A DNA stretch of 64,000 nucleotides. Origin: Histoplasma ohiense (taxonomy: Eukaryota > Ascomycota > Eurotiomycetes > Onygenales > Ajellomycetaceae). A program made the translations under genes and the position numbers. A model generated the notes under the pieces. That model searched no databases. It worked only from the letters and a program-made list of their open reading frames with translations, and was not told the origin of the DNA. Positions 1 through 12,904 of this stretch are shown here, piece by piece. Location: positions 5,114,001 to 5,178,000 of the forward strand of contig JAEVHH010000002.1 of the NCBI GenBank assembly GCA_017607445.1. Reading direction: 5' to 3'. The stretch's first letter is position 1. Every line of letters starts with the position of its first letter.

Positions 1-282
1 AACTTGTTCTCTTTTCGTTTTCCCTAGGATCTCATTCCCCGAGGAGCAATGAGGAAAAAAAGCAACGGATGTCGACTAGATTTTGTGGGTCTTATAGAAT
101 TATATCCAGAATCTTTCCAGGTTCCAGCGGTTCCTCGAGCTTTAAATATGTTCTTCTCTTTCCACTCCTATCTTGGGTCTCTAAGCTTGCGTTAACTGGT
201 AATCATTAAGGGCTTCCGTTAGACAGGTGCCACTAGTCTGAGGAGCTTCTCCCAGGTTTGGTATCCTGTTCCTGGAATCCTT
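1..282. other. Left-edge spacer
   Basis: No open frame with protein-like content, no RNA gene and no long repeat is visible here. It may be the decayed upstream part of the transporter-like remnant that follows. Confidence 0.5.
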
Positions 283-910
283 GTGTGTGCATTATCATCT
301 TCCACCCAAAACCAAGCATCCTCAGAGTTCAGGAATCTTACTCAAACCCATGTCCCACATTGCCACAGGCTTCCTCGTCGTCCTCACGTCACTGGCCTTG
401 TCACCGCCATTCAACACCTCATCTACAAAGCACCACCATGCTTCAAAGGCATCTGGAGATGTCCAGTAAATCAACGCGGTGCTCAGCCAGGCAGGATCCA
501 CGTCGCGCTGCAAACACCAGGTAATTTCCTACTAGGCTTCTCAGAGTTACTTCTGAGCATCATGAGTCTCGAGTACGCATACATGGAAGCTCCTGTATCC
601 ATGATATTGTTAGTCATGGCACTAGTTTTGATGATAATTACCTTTGCGGTTGCCATGGCATTGCTTTGTCGCCAATGTCTAGGGATTCGGACCTTAAGGT
701 AGGTGAAAAATCATTGTTAACATATTTATTTGGCCTCCCATATGTTTTCTTTCTTCGATGACTGACAATTATGTTAATCGCTATGGCAGTGGATGTGCAA
801 CCGGCTGGCATCCGCACGCTTCCTCGCGGGCGTTGAATTCTGGGTTTCCGTTTGCCGTTACAATGCGGTAGAAGTGGCGATGAATGTTCTTGAGGCTGAG
901 GAACCCTCAT
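283..910 (+). pseudogene. Remnant of a POT/PTR2-type peptide transporter (C-terminal part)
   Basis: The frame ending at 702 contains a stretch around 520-660 that reads GFSELLLSIMSLEYAYMEAP followed by a hydrophobic helix. This resembles the late transmembrane segment of fungal proton-coupled oligopeptide transporters, where an 'FSE..ASITGLEYA.TKAP' pattern precedes the last helices. A second frame near 815-910 (FLAGVEFWVSVCRYNAVEVA) is compatible with the following helix and cytosolic tail. The pieces lie in different frames, with no credible splice sites joining them and no upstream eleven-helix body, so this is a decayed fragment, not a gene. Family assignment rests on remembered motif similarity only. 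Alternative: chance hydrophobic ORF. Confidence 0.45.
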
Positions 911-2610
911 TTGCTGATGACGGTGAAAAACCCTGTGTGATTGACGGGTATATCACCAATTTCGGCACGTGCACATGAGAAGGATCCAGAAGCTGTGCAC
1001 GTTTCCTGATCAAGTCAAGCATGTACATATATATATATATATATGTACAGTACATGCTTGACGCTTTCCAGACGTTCACTGGCTTTATCTCTTCTTTCTG
1101 GAAGTTCCTCTTTTCCAACAAGTACCAGCCTGTCGCGGGCGACGGGTTTATATTATTCTTATTTCTTAATTTACCTTTTTTTTTTTACCGCAATTACAAA
1201 ATTACAAAAGTGTAGTTTCAAGATTGCCAGGGGTCAAGAACATGGTGGTGGTCGCTGCAACATGTGATGCATGTGATGATCCATTGTAGAAGACATGCAA
1301 AAACTTCAACTCCACCCCCAGCTAAGCGATTCTGCATGCCAAGCCAAACCCATGGGAAGATCGGATGGACTCAAAAAATACTTGGGTCGCCCCAGCTTGC
1401 GGGAACAGACAAGCTAAGACAGACAGCCGTTGCGCCGGGGGGGGGCGGTTACCTAGTCTTGTTGAGCTTGCATCAATGCTGCAGGATACGCCCATGTTCT
1501 TCCGAATCTCCCCATGGCGGGATACATTACGCAGTACATACAGGCGGGAGGGGTAAGCTCCAAGCAACTAGCGAGTGGGCTAAGAAGCTAACAAGCTCAT
1601 TCAGCCAGGACTGCAAATTCACATGCTCGGAGAATAAATCGTGCTAAGGAGATACGATAGATAACCGTTGCGAACATCGGAGGAGGCAGGGGGAAGAAGC
1701 TATGGGAGCCTGATGCTATACTAGTGCCAGTCTAAGTAACCCTCTCGTTGCATCCATGGATAATGTCTGTGTTCTCGGTTCGGGCAATGGGGGTTTTTTG
1801 GCATGTGGTGGTGGTGGTGGTGCTAACAAGAGCAACTTGAGCTTCAATTTCAACTTGAATCCCCGTACCGTATAGCTGTTGAATTTATCTTTCATTATTC
1901 AAACCACGTTTGACTACAAAGAGAATAAGAGGTGTCCTTAATCTAGCAAAGAAAAGAACAGAAAAGTAAAGAAAGGACAAAACGGAAACAAACAAACAAA
2001 CTAGTAAATAAAAACCAGCTCTCCATTCAATGTTTATTATCATTTCACTTCATGGGATCCATCCTCCTCCACCCCCTTTACCCGTCCCCTGTATATTGCT
2101 TGCTGTATGAGTATATCCATCTATTCATCCCTATCTAAGATGGGGTTTTTCGTAGGATCAAATACCAAGTGGAGGGGAAAAAAACCCCTTTACCAGTGTA
2201 TAAAGACAGTGGGGACAATAGAAAAAAAAAACATTTCCCAACGCATATGCCCAATCTGTTTTCGCACCATGTATTCCAACGCGAAAGAAAAGACAAAAAG
2301 AGCTCACGATACAAAAAAAAACAGGGAATAAAAAGAGAAGGCAATCAAAAAGGGGCAAGCACATGAAAATGGAATGGCACAAAATTGCAACCACGTGCTA
2401 ATTGATATGCAGCATGTGAAATAAATAAATAAATCACAGAACAAAAGGGGAAAGGGGGTCAGGAAACGGAAAGCGCTAAACGACTCAAACAGGTCGAAAA
2501 CAAAAGCATGTCGGTCAAAGGAATAAAAGAGCCACGGGGCGGAGGGAGCGGGGCGGGAGGCAGGGAGGGCGACGCCTGGCGGTCGGCGGAGAGGAAATTA
2601 TATTTGTGTT
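911..2610. other. Spacer with a TA palindrome and A-rich tracts
   Basis: There is no convincing gene. The stretch holds a TA-core palindrome at 1022-1049, a G9 run near 1438-1446 and several A-rich tracts (1940-2010, 2221-2230, 2315-2330). The last few hundred bases are presumably the 3' untranslated region of the malic enzyme gene on the minus strand. Confidence 0.6.
1022..1049. repeat. Perfect palindrome with (TA)n core
   Basis: TGTACA at 1022-1027 and again at 1044-1049 flank a (TA)8 core, giving a 28-bp perfect palindrome able to extrude a hairpin. The right arm runs into the motif TGTACAGTACA (1044-1054), which recurs elsewhere in the window. Confidence 0.85.
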
Positions 2611-4826
2611 TCACAACTTAGCCCCCTTATCATTCGCGTCTTCATCCGACACCATCTCCCAGCCATTATTATTATTATAGCTCGGCCGGCCAATCGACGA
2701 GAGCAGGATACCCACCTCGCGCTCCAACGACGCAACCTCGGAATGTGGCGCGTACATCTTCGACCGGATCCAGGCATCCATGTCTGCATCGCTCAGGTCC
2801 CGAATTCCCGTTTCCCGATCGACCTTTGCCTCCTGCGCTGCGCGGATGACTCCGCGTGCTACGATGACGCTCACATCTCTGATCCGGGTGAGGTCTGGGT
2901 AGAGGAGGCCGTGATCGAGTTCCTCTGAGGTAAGGGTTTTGGAGAGAGCTTCGCCGGATGCGTAGATCATGCTGTCGGTGACTTCGACGGCTTTGCTAAG
3001 GATGGTCCCCAGACCGATACCTGGGAAGACGTACATGTTGTTGCCCTGACCTGGGTAGTAAGTCTTTATCTGTCCGGTGGAGTTTTTATAGGAAAATGGC
3101 TGGAAGGGAGAACCGGAGGCGAATAATGCCTGGCCATCGGTGTGTATGATGGCAGATTCGAAGTCGCATTCCGAGTTTGCGGACGGGTTCGAGAGGGGGA
3201 AGATTATGGGTCGCTTGCTGAAAGAGGCCATACTTCTGAGGATCTCTGGGGTAAATACGCCTCCCAGGGTCGACAGGCCCATGAGCATGGTGGGCTTGAC
3301 GTGATCAACAACCTCATTCAATGTCTTTAACTGCAGGCCCTGATTATCAGTTCGTGCAAAGTAAACCTTATGCGAGGCAAGCTGATCCCCTCGATCCGCC
3401 GTCACGAGACCCTTTGTGTCAACGAGGTAGAAACAGGCCTTGGCCTCGTCTTCCGTCATTCCTTCGCGAACGAAGAAATCGACAATTTGCTTGGCGACAC
3501 CAACACCAGCACTTCCTGCTCCAAGGAAGACGGCTTTGTGCTCCTTAGCAGGAATGCCAGATTGTTTTACGGCATTTATGACTCCAGCAAGGATAACAGC
3601 ACCGGTTCCCTGGATGTCGTCATTGAAGCAGGTAAATCTATGGCGGTACCGTTCAAGAGCTGGGAATGGGTTCTTGAAATCTTCAAATTGAATGACAACG
3701 CTGAGTATCTTATTAGCAAGACAAAGTAAAAGAGAGTGCCTACCGGTAAATGGATTTTCAACTTACCCAGGCCATTTCTCAGTCAGAGCGGTCATCAGTT
3801 CGTCCATAAATTCCAATTCTTGCTCTGGGCTCACCTTGTTTCGACGACTACCTAGATAAAGAGGATCTTCTCTCAACGCCTTATTGCTCGTTCCCAGATC
3901 TAGGGTTAGAGGCAGAGTGGCTTCCGGCCTGATACCAGCGCAGGCGGTGTATAGGGCAAGCTTTCCAATGGGGATACCCATTCCATTGATGCCAAGGTCT
4001 CCCAAGCCAAGGATTCTAGAGCCATCCGTGATAACGGTAATATCGACTTGTGGCTGGGGCCAATTTTGGATGACAGCTGCAATATTGCCTCTATCCTCGT
4101 AACTGATATACATTCCTAAACAACCTAGTGAGTCATAACTGTAGGGTAAACAAAGGTAAAAGGGGAAAAACAAGGTAAACAAAGTTAGAGAACAAAAATT
4201 TATTTCCCACCTTCAGGCTGTTGGTATATTTCGGACCATCTCTGACAAGCTTCACCCACAACGGGCGTGTATATCAACGGGGTGAGTTCCTAGAGGAGGG
4301 ATTAGCCCCAAGAACTGCACAAACACCGTTAAATCTATCAGCAGCATTATTCCCCTCCCACCTTTAGATGGTCTACAACCAAACGGTAGAAAAGATGGAC
4401 GTTATTCCGGCGTAGAGTGCTGAGGTAGAGGAACTTGTCGATGGAGGTTGCTTTCACAGCAAGCTGCCTCAGGCCTGATTGAACCAGTCAGCAAAAGCGC
4501 CCCAATCCAACACAACAAAATATATCCCCTAAATACTCCAGCGAGCAGAAGAGGCAGCGCAACACATCCATACATCTTGTCTTTTGTGTCTCATAGCTTT
4601 CCACGCGCGGAGGCGTCAGACCGTACGATCGAAGGTATTTGCGGATGTAGCCAGGGTTTGCGGTGTCATAGGAGCCGTCTCTAGTTTTGTATCCTCAGGT
4701 TAGCAAAAGAAGATTTGTTTTATGGGAAGAGAAAAGCCATCCGCGAATCCAAGATGCCACAGAGAGTCGGTCTTTGAGCCCATACAGGCGAAATCATCAG
4801 CGGGGTGAACGCTTACGCAGGAACAT
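2611..4826 (-). CDS. Malic enzyme (malate dehydrogenase, oxaloacetate-decarboxylating)
   Basis: The product oxidatively decarboxylates L-malate to pyruvate with reduction of NAD(P). Six exons are inferred: 4826-4817, 4693-4574, 4474-4362, 4289-4211, 4115-3767 and 3700-2611. Phases agree at every junction and give 586 residues, the usual length for eukaryotic malic enzymes. Visible family signatures are FYRLVVDHLKELTPLIYTPVVGEAC in the N-terminal domain (quoted in part: LIYTPVVGEAC), the VTDGSRILGLGDLG loop, the metal-site region VIQFEDF and CFNDDIQGTGAV, and the Rossmann glycine motif FLGAGSAGVGVA. The C-terminal domain ends LSNPSANSECDFE...GSPFQPF. The predicted first exon codes only MFL plus one base, so the start is the weakest part; no alternative upstream start in phase was found. 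No clear mitochondrial presequence is seen, suggesting a cytosolic enzyme. Coenzyme preference cannot be read from sequence with confidence. Confidence 0.93.
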
Positions 4827-7800
4827 TGACCGGCGCGGAGGAATGCACACAGCTGCGCTGCTGGAAACGGGGTACGCTGTGACTCATGATGATGGGCCAG
4901 CAGGAGGAATGAGATGGAAGCAGTAGAGATTGAGTCAAGTTCTTTAGAAGATGCACAGAGATAGATGATTTTGGAGGGGAGAGGAGAGCGCCGCCGAAGT
5001 AGTAACCAGAGAGCTTATTTATGTGGCCAGACAACATCTGGCTGTCTGGGGCAAAGGTTGGTTTCGTGTCGCTGCCACCACCCAAGACATTTAATTATTT
5101 TTGATTACTAGTACTGAGCAGCGACGGGGTGAATTGGCACAGGCGAAGGTATACAGAGCAGAACAGGGCAGACATACACCTAGGTAAATTTCCGCTGACG
5201 ACCACATAGCGCCACCACAACGTCCCGAAGAACCCATCACCATGTCCATTTGCTTCTCTACCGCGGACACTAGCCCAGCAGTTCTGGGGATCGATTTCGC
5301 TGGAACACGCTCAGGGCAAGCCGGACTCGGGAGATGCCGGGTTGGGGCGCCTGGGAAAACTAGCAGTAACAGTAGATCAGAACTACGAAACGGTGAAAGA
5401 AGTGGTCAATGGCTGATGCGAGAAGTCTAACATTCGCTTCCGCGGTCTTTTTTCTGACGCACAAGGGTGGAGAGCAGGTTGGTTTGCTCTCTTATTGTAG
5501 TATGTCATGAATCTGTTCTGACGTTCTAGAGCATGTTTTGAATATCTACGCTCTTCAAATACAGGATATCTATACCTCGTGTCGGGGTTTTCCCAACAGA
5601 AAGAATTGAGTTTGGTTATGTGTGCCCCTGAGCTTTTTTTTTTTTTTAAGAAAAAATAATAATCCCTGTCCTCTCGGTTTGCTACTCTAGCTCGATACAC
5701 TAACTGGCAGCTTCAGGAGAGCTGGGGATTTTTAGTGACAAAATCCTGGGTTAGGAGAGCTCATCCATACATTCAACTAACGGGAGCCAGGCTGGGATTC
5801 GAAAAACTCGGGACAGCACATGGATATTGTTGCGCTTGTTGCTAAGATGAATTCGCAGAACGAAAACAACAGCCTTCATTCGTTCAAGTTAGATACCTGC
5901 CACCACCGTCCTTCTCAGCAGTCGCATGTCCCATAAGTCGCTGCTGGAAACCCAGTGGGCTCCGCCAATGAGCTGGTCAGGTCCCGAGGTCACAACAACC
6001 AGGAAGCCTCCCCTGATTCTGATACATCCATCCCACATGTAATCTGTAGCCCGGGAGCAAATACTGCTTTTTCTTTTTCTTCTTCCCTACTTCTTTGCTT
6101 TCTTTTCTTTTTCCGAGGCGGGGGTTTTGCTGCAGGATCGCGGTATCACCCGATATTCTAGTGTCAAAGCAAGGCTGCTCTAGACTGTAATTGGTGTAAG
6201 AGAGATTCTCAAACATCACTTCTCTCCGCCGCAAAACGGGGCTAACGTTCCCCCAGCGACATCGGTAGTACTCATCAAACCATCCAAGCCAGCTGGGCTC
6301 CGCTTGGGGCTGGGTGTGGAGCTTGTCGCTGGCTTGCACCCTGCCAAGTCCTATCACTAGGGCTTGTCTGGCAAGCTCGGGTAGGCCGTCGTCCAGGAGC
6401 ACTGAATGGGCGAGAAAGCTCAATAGCTCCTGGGACAAAGGGCATGCATGGGTGACAAAAATAACATCCAGCCAAGCTCACCCCCAGATTTTCATTCTCC
6501 CCGATCGGACAACGCGGCACGAGGGCATGTGAATTGACTTTTATTCGTTTTTTTTTTCTTTTTCTTCGATACAAAAGTGCAAACGGGGAAGACGGCGATA
6601 AATCTTTGAAAAGGATGAGGAAGAGGAAAGAGAACTAGAAGATGATGTCGATATTGAAACCAGCAGTCCTGACGAACATCAGCCTCCTGGGTTGCCTAAA
6701 AATACGGTATGTATGAAAAATACAAGACTCTACTCGTTCCAGTTTCATGTCCTCACGGTTCAAGAAAAGCATTCTCCGTTTAACAGATCCATTCTGTAGT
6801 TAACTGGTTTGTCAACCAGGGAGACTCGGATTATATCACATTTCGAACAAAAATTAGATACCACTGCATGTGCAGCCAGCACCAGTAGAAATTATACGAT
6901 GTCAAGAAGGAAAATTTTGAAAATTTCAAACCATTTGAGAGCAACCAGCGAATTCCTTCGAGATGTCCGATGCCACAAGACTGAGAGCTCGGCCAGACAA
7001 AATGACGGGGCTAAATTCTAACCAGCGCTTTTTTAGCTGCATATTTAGGTCGAGCCTCCACGCCGCCCATTTCCCAACAGTTTATGCAGCCCAAGACATT
7101 GATTAACCACCCAGCACCGTCGGATACCTGCTGCTGAGACAAATTACAACAAGAAGATGGTAGGAGGGGGAACACTCCCTAGATGTCTGAGATTTTTTCA
7201 AGAGGAAAAAATCTGGGGCCAGGGATATTGCGTGAAAGTCGATAGAGCACAGCTGCATGTATTGTACCTGACTGAACCAGTAAGTTCAATTGAATTCTTG
7301 ATCAATGGTTTTTTCCTTGCTGAGAATGCTGTTATGCTCAGGGTCTACTCAAATGTCACTTACACAGTATAACAGCCAAACCCTCGATAGCGCCATGCCA
7401 GAAGTGCACCATCAAATCAGGCGGAAAGCGCTGATTTACATGAACTGGCTTTATAACACTATTATGACATTTCACGGCATGGAATTATGAGCTTAAAGCC
7501 CTGCCAATATGGTACAAGTCCATTCTTCAATGTCCTCCTCCAGCAGGCACAATCATGTCCGTTGTGGCGCATGGTTGATTGGCTAAATCGATTCCTACGG
7601 CGAGCTGAATCCATAATGCTAAGAATCTGGATGTGCCACTCCATGATGGGGTTGAGATATTGCTAGTATACGCTGGGTATCCTTCTTCATTGAAGCCGGG
7701 GGAGCACTGATGCAATGAATCCGACCGTCATAAAGTGATGATATCATCATTGGCCTGCTCAGCAAGCACCTTCCTGAGCACATATATATGGATATTGATA

Positions 7801-8607
7801 GAATTCTAGCAATAGAGCACCGACCTACTCTCCACTTCCCACGCTCTCAGCCAATTACTAACTCTGTTTTAATGTGTGAGCTGTCAGCCTGACCAACCTC
7901 TTTATCGACTGCAAAGCATTATTATAGCTCCCCTACGGAGTGCAATGCTGCTCACTTGCACTGATTTAGGCCCTCCTACAATAGGGGCCTGCAAAATAAA
8001 ATAAAAATTTGTACTCTGTACCTAGAGGAGCAGTTGGCGCTTACAGCGTAAGCCCTTCAACCCATGGGACCTCAGCGGCTCGCTTGGCATGAATTGAATA
8101 CAGGGCGCTGCCAACAAGAGCCAACCGGCGAGCTAGATTGGTACGATGTGGATCAGCACAACTAACTAATGCTCTGCAGAATGACGGAAGCGGCGGGAGT
8201 TCTTGCAACATATAGTGAGTGATATTTGACGTAATTCTACGAGACAATGCCATAGCCGATGCTATTATTTATAGACTCCCTTAGATTCTGAAGCTCACTC
8301 ACCTGGAAGAAGCGCAGACCCCATCAGCAAAGACAGTTCTCATTCGATGGAATCCACACAGTCCATGTTCTGGAAGTTCTTGGCACTTGCACCATGCCAG
8401 CGTGCCAAGACTGCGGTGAGCTCATCGTCACGTTTCAAGAATCCTGCTGCTGACACTTACACTTCATCCATCATAGCATTCCTCCTCTTCATGCCCATTC
8501 TTTTATGCTGAGAGGCGGGCCACCAGAGAGCAGTTGTTTGGGTTGAGGATTTCTTCCTTACCAGCTAAATATTCAATCTTTTGGAAGCTTTATTCACACC
8601 AGTGGCT
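4827..8607. other. Long spacer, no supported gene
   Basis: Open frames here are short, overlapping and unlike known families. Two stretches look slightly protein-like: minus strand 6438-6160 (includes LARQALVIGLGRVQASD) and plus strand about 6603-6710 (acidic, IFEKDEEEERELEDD). Neither has a supported start or splice structure. Poly-T (5635-5648) and pyrimidine-rich tracts are present. The final portion should contain the promoter of the HAM1-like gene. Confidence 0.55.
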
Positions 8608-10962
8608 ATGTGGTCATCCTGCTGCAAACCGCGAAAAGCTACCAGTGGTGAAACACAACCACTTCTCCCCCAACATCATGATTACGATGAAGATACAGCC
8701 CTGCAGCATCAGCTGCATGAGAAACTGCGCACTTACCAGATGCTCAAGGCCATTTGTAGTGGCTACATGCCGTCCACGTACCAAATCGTCTCCAACCTAC
8801 GCGCCATCCTTGTATCAAGTCTTCTCAACCCGGAACCTCTTGCTGTTGGGAACACCAGTCGAGAATTGATTACGGATCTCAAGCTTTGCATTCGTCTGCT
8901 CATAGATCTTCTACAAGAGAAGAACGGCGAAGATCAGCTACAAACTGCCATATGGCAGCTGTCCAAGTTGAATGTGGAGATTGATACCGCAAGTCTTGCT
9001 TCCAGGGGCACACTTGCAAAGGCTCAGGCGGATACTGCTGCCGGTATTTAATGATACTTCTCAGGGTTTTTTTTCTACTACTACAACCTTTAGACAAATT
9101 CTTCTGATACCTCAATTCTAGCTCGCGAAAGCATTCGTACTGTTACCAGCCTCTTGCTGACAAATTCCGACTTCCGGCGGTTAGTCGACGATTTGGTTAC
9201 AATTGGGCGGATGGTGTTTGCCGATACCGCGTCCGCACTGTCTTCCGCAGCTGCCGGAGTTGCGGAAGAAGTGGAACCTTCAGATGAAGAGAGAGCTAAC
9301 CTAGGACCAAGCGGCTCAGAAGGCAATGGAGGCCCATCAACGGAGAATTTAGGCCACGACCTGCAGCAAGTTTCCAGAAGCACACTGGATGTAGTGGCTC
9401 AAACGGGTAAAGCTGCAGCTCAAAGCACGGAGGATAACGTGTTTGGGCACTACAAAAACCCATTACTCGATAGACTGAAGAGAACTGTTCAGATCCTACG
9501 CCAGCGAGACGACTATACCACCTCTGTATCGACCATCACTCAATTGATTAAGCAGTATGGAATTATTTACTCTCGGGCTGTAGGGGAAACGGTCAATGCT
9601 GCTGAGGAAGAGGCTGAAGCAAGCTCAGAGCTTAAGCAGGCAGTTCTAACCCTATGGAACTTAATCGGATCCTTTGGTGACCGCCAAGAATGGCAGCTTG
9701 TTGAACAGAAATTACGTGTGGTGGTCAAGCACTCTGAGAAAGACACAGAATTTGAATCACTTCTGAAAGATATCGGCAATTCTCTCCAGGATCTTTTGAC
9801 GGACCCTGGGTTTTTCGACTCAGAGAATGAAATGGTTGAACTCTTGAAACAGAAAAGCCGTGGTATTGGCTCGGATTCTACTCTTCGTCAGGATGTGGAT
9901 GTATTTTTACAGCAATTGAGCCGTGCGCTTTCTTCAGTCACTGGAGATAAAGCTGTAGCCAAGCTGATAGGCGCCGCAAAGAAACTTACTGGTGATTTAT
10001 CCCGAGCCTTCAACGGAAAAGCTCACGCAGTCTCTGAAGACGCTCTCAACGTTTTCCTCCCGACATTGATCCGTTCGATCCAACATATACCAATTCCGAG
10101 ATTCGAAGTCTCTGTACCAGAACTAGACTTGCTACTTGAGAATGTTGTGGTGGAACCAGGCCGCACTTTCCGCTCTTCCTCCTTCTTTCCATGGAGACTT
10201 CTCGTAACGACCCGTAATGAGTTGGAGGTCCGAAAAGCGCATTCCAAGGCAGCCAACACGACCATAAAAAACGTCGTTACTATAACAATGAACGGCCTGA
10301 GTATGAGTGCAAGCGAGTTTGGATATTGGATCCGCGTCCACTCCCCTCTGTATATATCTTCCTTCAGCGATGAAGGTATTGCCAGCTTCTCCCTTGATGA
10401 ACGGGGGATAGACATCTCCCTTGACATCGAGATTGGACCTGGTCGTATCGAAAAACTGGTTTCCCTGCTAGCTGTTCGCGTCCATATCCACAAGCTCGAC
10501 TACACGGTGCACAAAGGCCCACGGTCGTTCATGTGGTGGATCCTCAAGCCTTTCCTAAAACACATGGTCCGCCGCGTTCTAGAGAAGAAGGTCGCCGAGC
10601 AGATTGTTACCGTGGTACATGTCCTGAATCGAGAACTTGTTTTTGCGCGCGAGCGCCTGCGTGCTACAAGGATTGCGAATCCGCAGAGTCTGGCTACCTT
10701 TGTCCGAGCTATTTTAACACGCGTGACTCCGAAAATGGACCCGGATGTTTATACCCGGGTCGGGTTTGATGCCCGACGCGAAGGGGTTTTCAAGGATGTG
10801 TATACGCCTGCGAGCGTGATGAAGATATGGAATGTTGAAGGGAGGAGGGCTGGAGAAGCGGTCCAAAATGGAGACCAGAGTGGTGGCGTTCGGATGACGT
10901 GGAGGAATGATATATTTGACGTTGTATCTCGTTCATCTCGGAAACGGAGTTCCTTTGTTTGA
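8608..10962 (+). CDS. HAM1/DUF5923-type fungal protein with BPI-like C-terminal region
   Basis: Two exons, 8608-9043 and 9122-10962, give 758 residues; the junction GCC-G|GTATTT ... CTAG|CT keeps the frame. The start chosen is the first ATG in frame (MWSSCCKPRK), matching the short Cys-containing N-terminus followed by a QPLLPQ acidic-dileucine-like stretch that is common in this fungal family. Residues about 30-340 are helical repeats (LHEKLRTYQML, LLDRLKRTVQILRQRDDYTT). Residues about 420-700 are a β-rich region (IRSIQHIPIPRFEVSVPELDL, quoted in part: IPIPRFEVSVPELDL; SLLAVRVHIHKLDYTVHKGP) that in this family is related to lipid-binding BPI/LBP folds. The role is not established; lipid binding or membrane-contact function is inference. 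A single-copy, intact gene with no lesions. Confidence 0.88.
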
Positions 10963-12904
10963 TACGCTTTTTTTTTCTCCCGGATTGTACTATGGCCCAA
11001 CACCCTGCAGCCCTTGCGTCTCCCATCTTTCCCCTCTTTGTATGTTTGATTTGACGTCTACACATTCATGTTTGGTACCCGCTCCATCCTCTAATGATCG
11101 ATGATCTTCTTGCTTACGGCTCCTACTTTTACACCCGTCTCTGGGGCGGTCTTCCTGAGTTTCGTTGCGAAAAGAAATCTAATGGACATGTGACACATTT
11201 TCCTATCCACGGTTTCATGTTCATTTACCCGTCAACGCGGTAGTAGGCGGCGGCACAAGCATGACATTCTCTAGCGAGCAATCAATCGCACACCCTGGTA
11301 ATGTCACACCAACGACACCAACGACACCAGCATATAGACACGCCGTGTCCTTTCTAGCCAATATTGTTTAAATAATAACAGAATGATCAATCTTATAACC
11401 AAAGCCTACTGAATAGTACCAATTCGAAACTATAATAATGCCTCTTATCTACCCACCTACCTATAACGCCAAACACACACCCATCCCAAAATCAACACCC
11501 TTCGTTATCATTGGTGTTCAAAGCTTGGAAAATATGTACCTCTAAGATAACTTTGCCATTTGGCCCAAGCCATGACGTAAATGGGCTAGGAGAAATCTTC
11601 TCTGTTCTGATGCAAACAACTTCTGAGATTCTGGACCCCACACTAATTGCCCCAGGCACACAGACACTGTTCCCGCGAAGTCACTACACGTGGTGGAGGG
11701 TTGTTTTAAGCGCTCAAGCATGTGGTACATCTCATCGCGCGAAGTGGGAGTCAAACGCCAAAGTAAGTTTTTGGCTCAGTCCTTCATCCTGTTTCTTTCT
11801 TTCTTTAATGCTCCAACGCCATTTACCATTTGACAAGCTCTAGGGGGATTAAAAGAGGGGGGAAAGCTGATATGCTTTCTAATATCAATGTATGAAGGTG
11901 TTTCAAAGAGAATGGCCATAGCCCACGTTACATAATTAAGGAGACGAAGGAAATGAGGCGGAAGTAGGATCCCGCATGCTTTCCATTTGACGATTAATAC
12001 TTTACATGCATTGGATGCTCTTCTCTTCTGACATTCCCTATCCAAGTCAGTAGATTGCCCAAACAAGGAACAATTAGCTGCACGCAGATCATCAAAGGCA
12101 TACTGTACTCCGTAACTGTGTCCATGCTGCCTGCAACAAGCTCAGTGCTCTGGCTCTACTATGGTATATGGGACGTTGTAGATATATAAAGTGCAAACTA
12201 AGTGGATCAAGCTTATCATTTGTGCCGAACTACCCCCACTGAACCCTGTGTGGACATGATTCAATCGACGCTTGCGCCAGCTGTATTTGACGATGGGTAG
12301 ACGAGAACTCTGCCAACCCGCAAGAGAATGAATCAACCGTTCGGTTTATCAAGCCAACGGGCAAATATTGTAAACAAGAATTACAGGGCTAACCACTGGA
12401 ACCTCTCCGAGAATACCAGGTTGTCGTTGTTGTGGACTCTTGAGGGTCAAATTACCTAAAAGGGGCTGTGTGCACGTGACCAAGCGTAGTATTTCTCGGA
12501 ATTTTGATAATCCGGCTTATTTGCCAGTTTTGCGGCTACCAATTTATTGTAGCCTATCACAGGTGACAGAATCACCTGAAAGCTGCCAGATGTCATCTAA
12601 TTTACTTGCACACTCCTTCACTCCTCCAGCTCCTGACGTTTTTCTTAACGTGGGGTTCTCATGTTAGAATAAACAATATACACTGCCCTTTTTGTTTCGG
12701 CACTATTTCGTCACTCGTGGATACCCTTCTCATTTATGTTTCTTTACATGGGCCATTCGAATGGGCGGATTTATACCTCAGATCGTTGACCAAATCCTAG
12801 AATTGCCACGGTAGTACAAACCCGGGTTCCTATACACGGTACACCTCATTGAGACATTGGGGGAGATAAAATTCGCGGCTTGGAGACACCAGGCTGGTTC
12901 AGCC
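10963..12904. other. Spacer between HAM1-like gene and the DnaJ gene
   Basis: No supported gene. It contains an exact copy of TACTCCGTA at 12106-12114, one of the recurrent spacer motifs of this window, and AT-rich stretches near 11340-11480. The last few hundred bases would hold the DnaJ promoter. Confidence 0.6.

Noticed and set aside
5977..6438. Minus-strand frame of 153 codons
   Set aside because: Partly protein-like at its start, but the second half is Lys-rich read-through of a T/C tract. No motif, no splice signals and no supporting neighbour.
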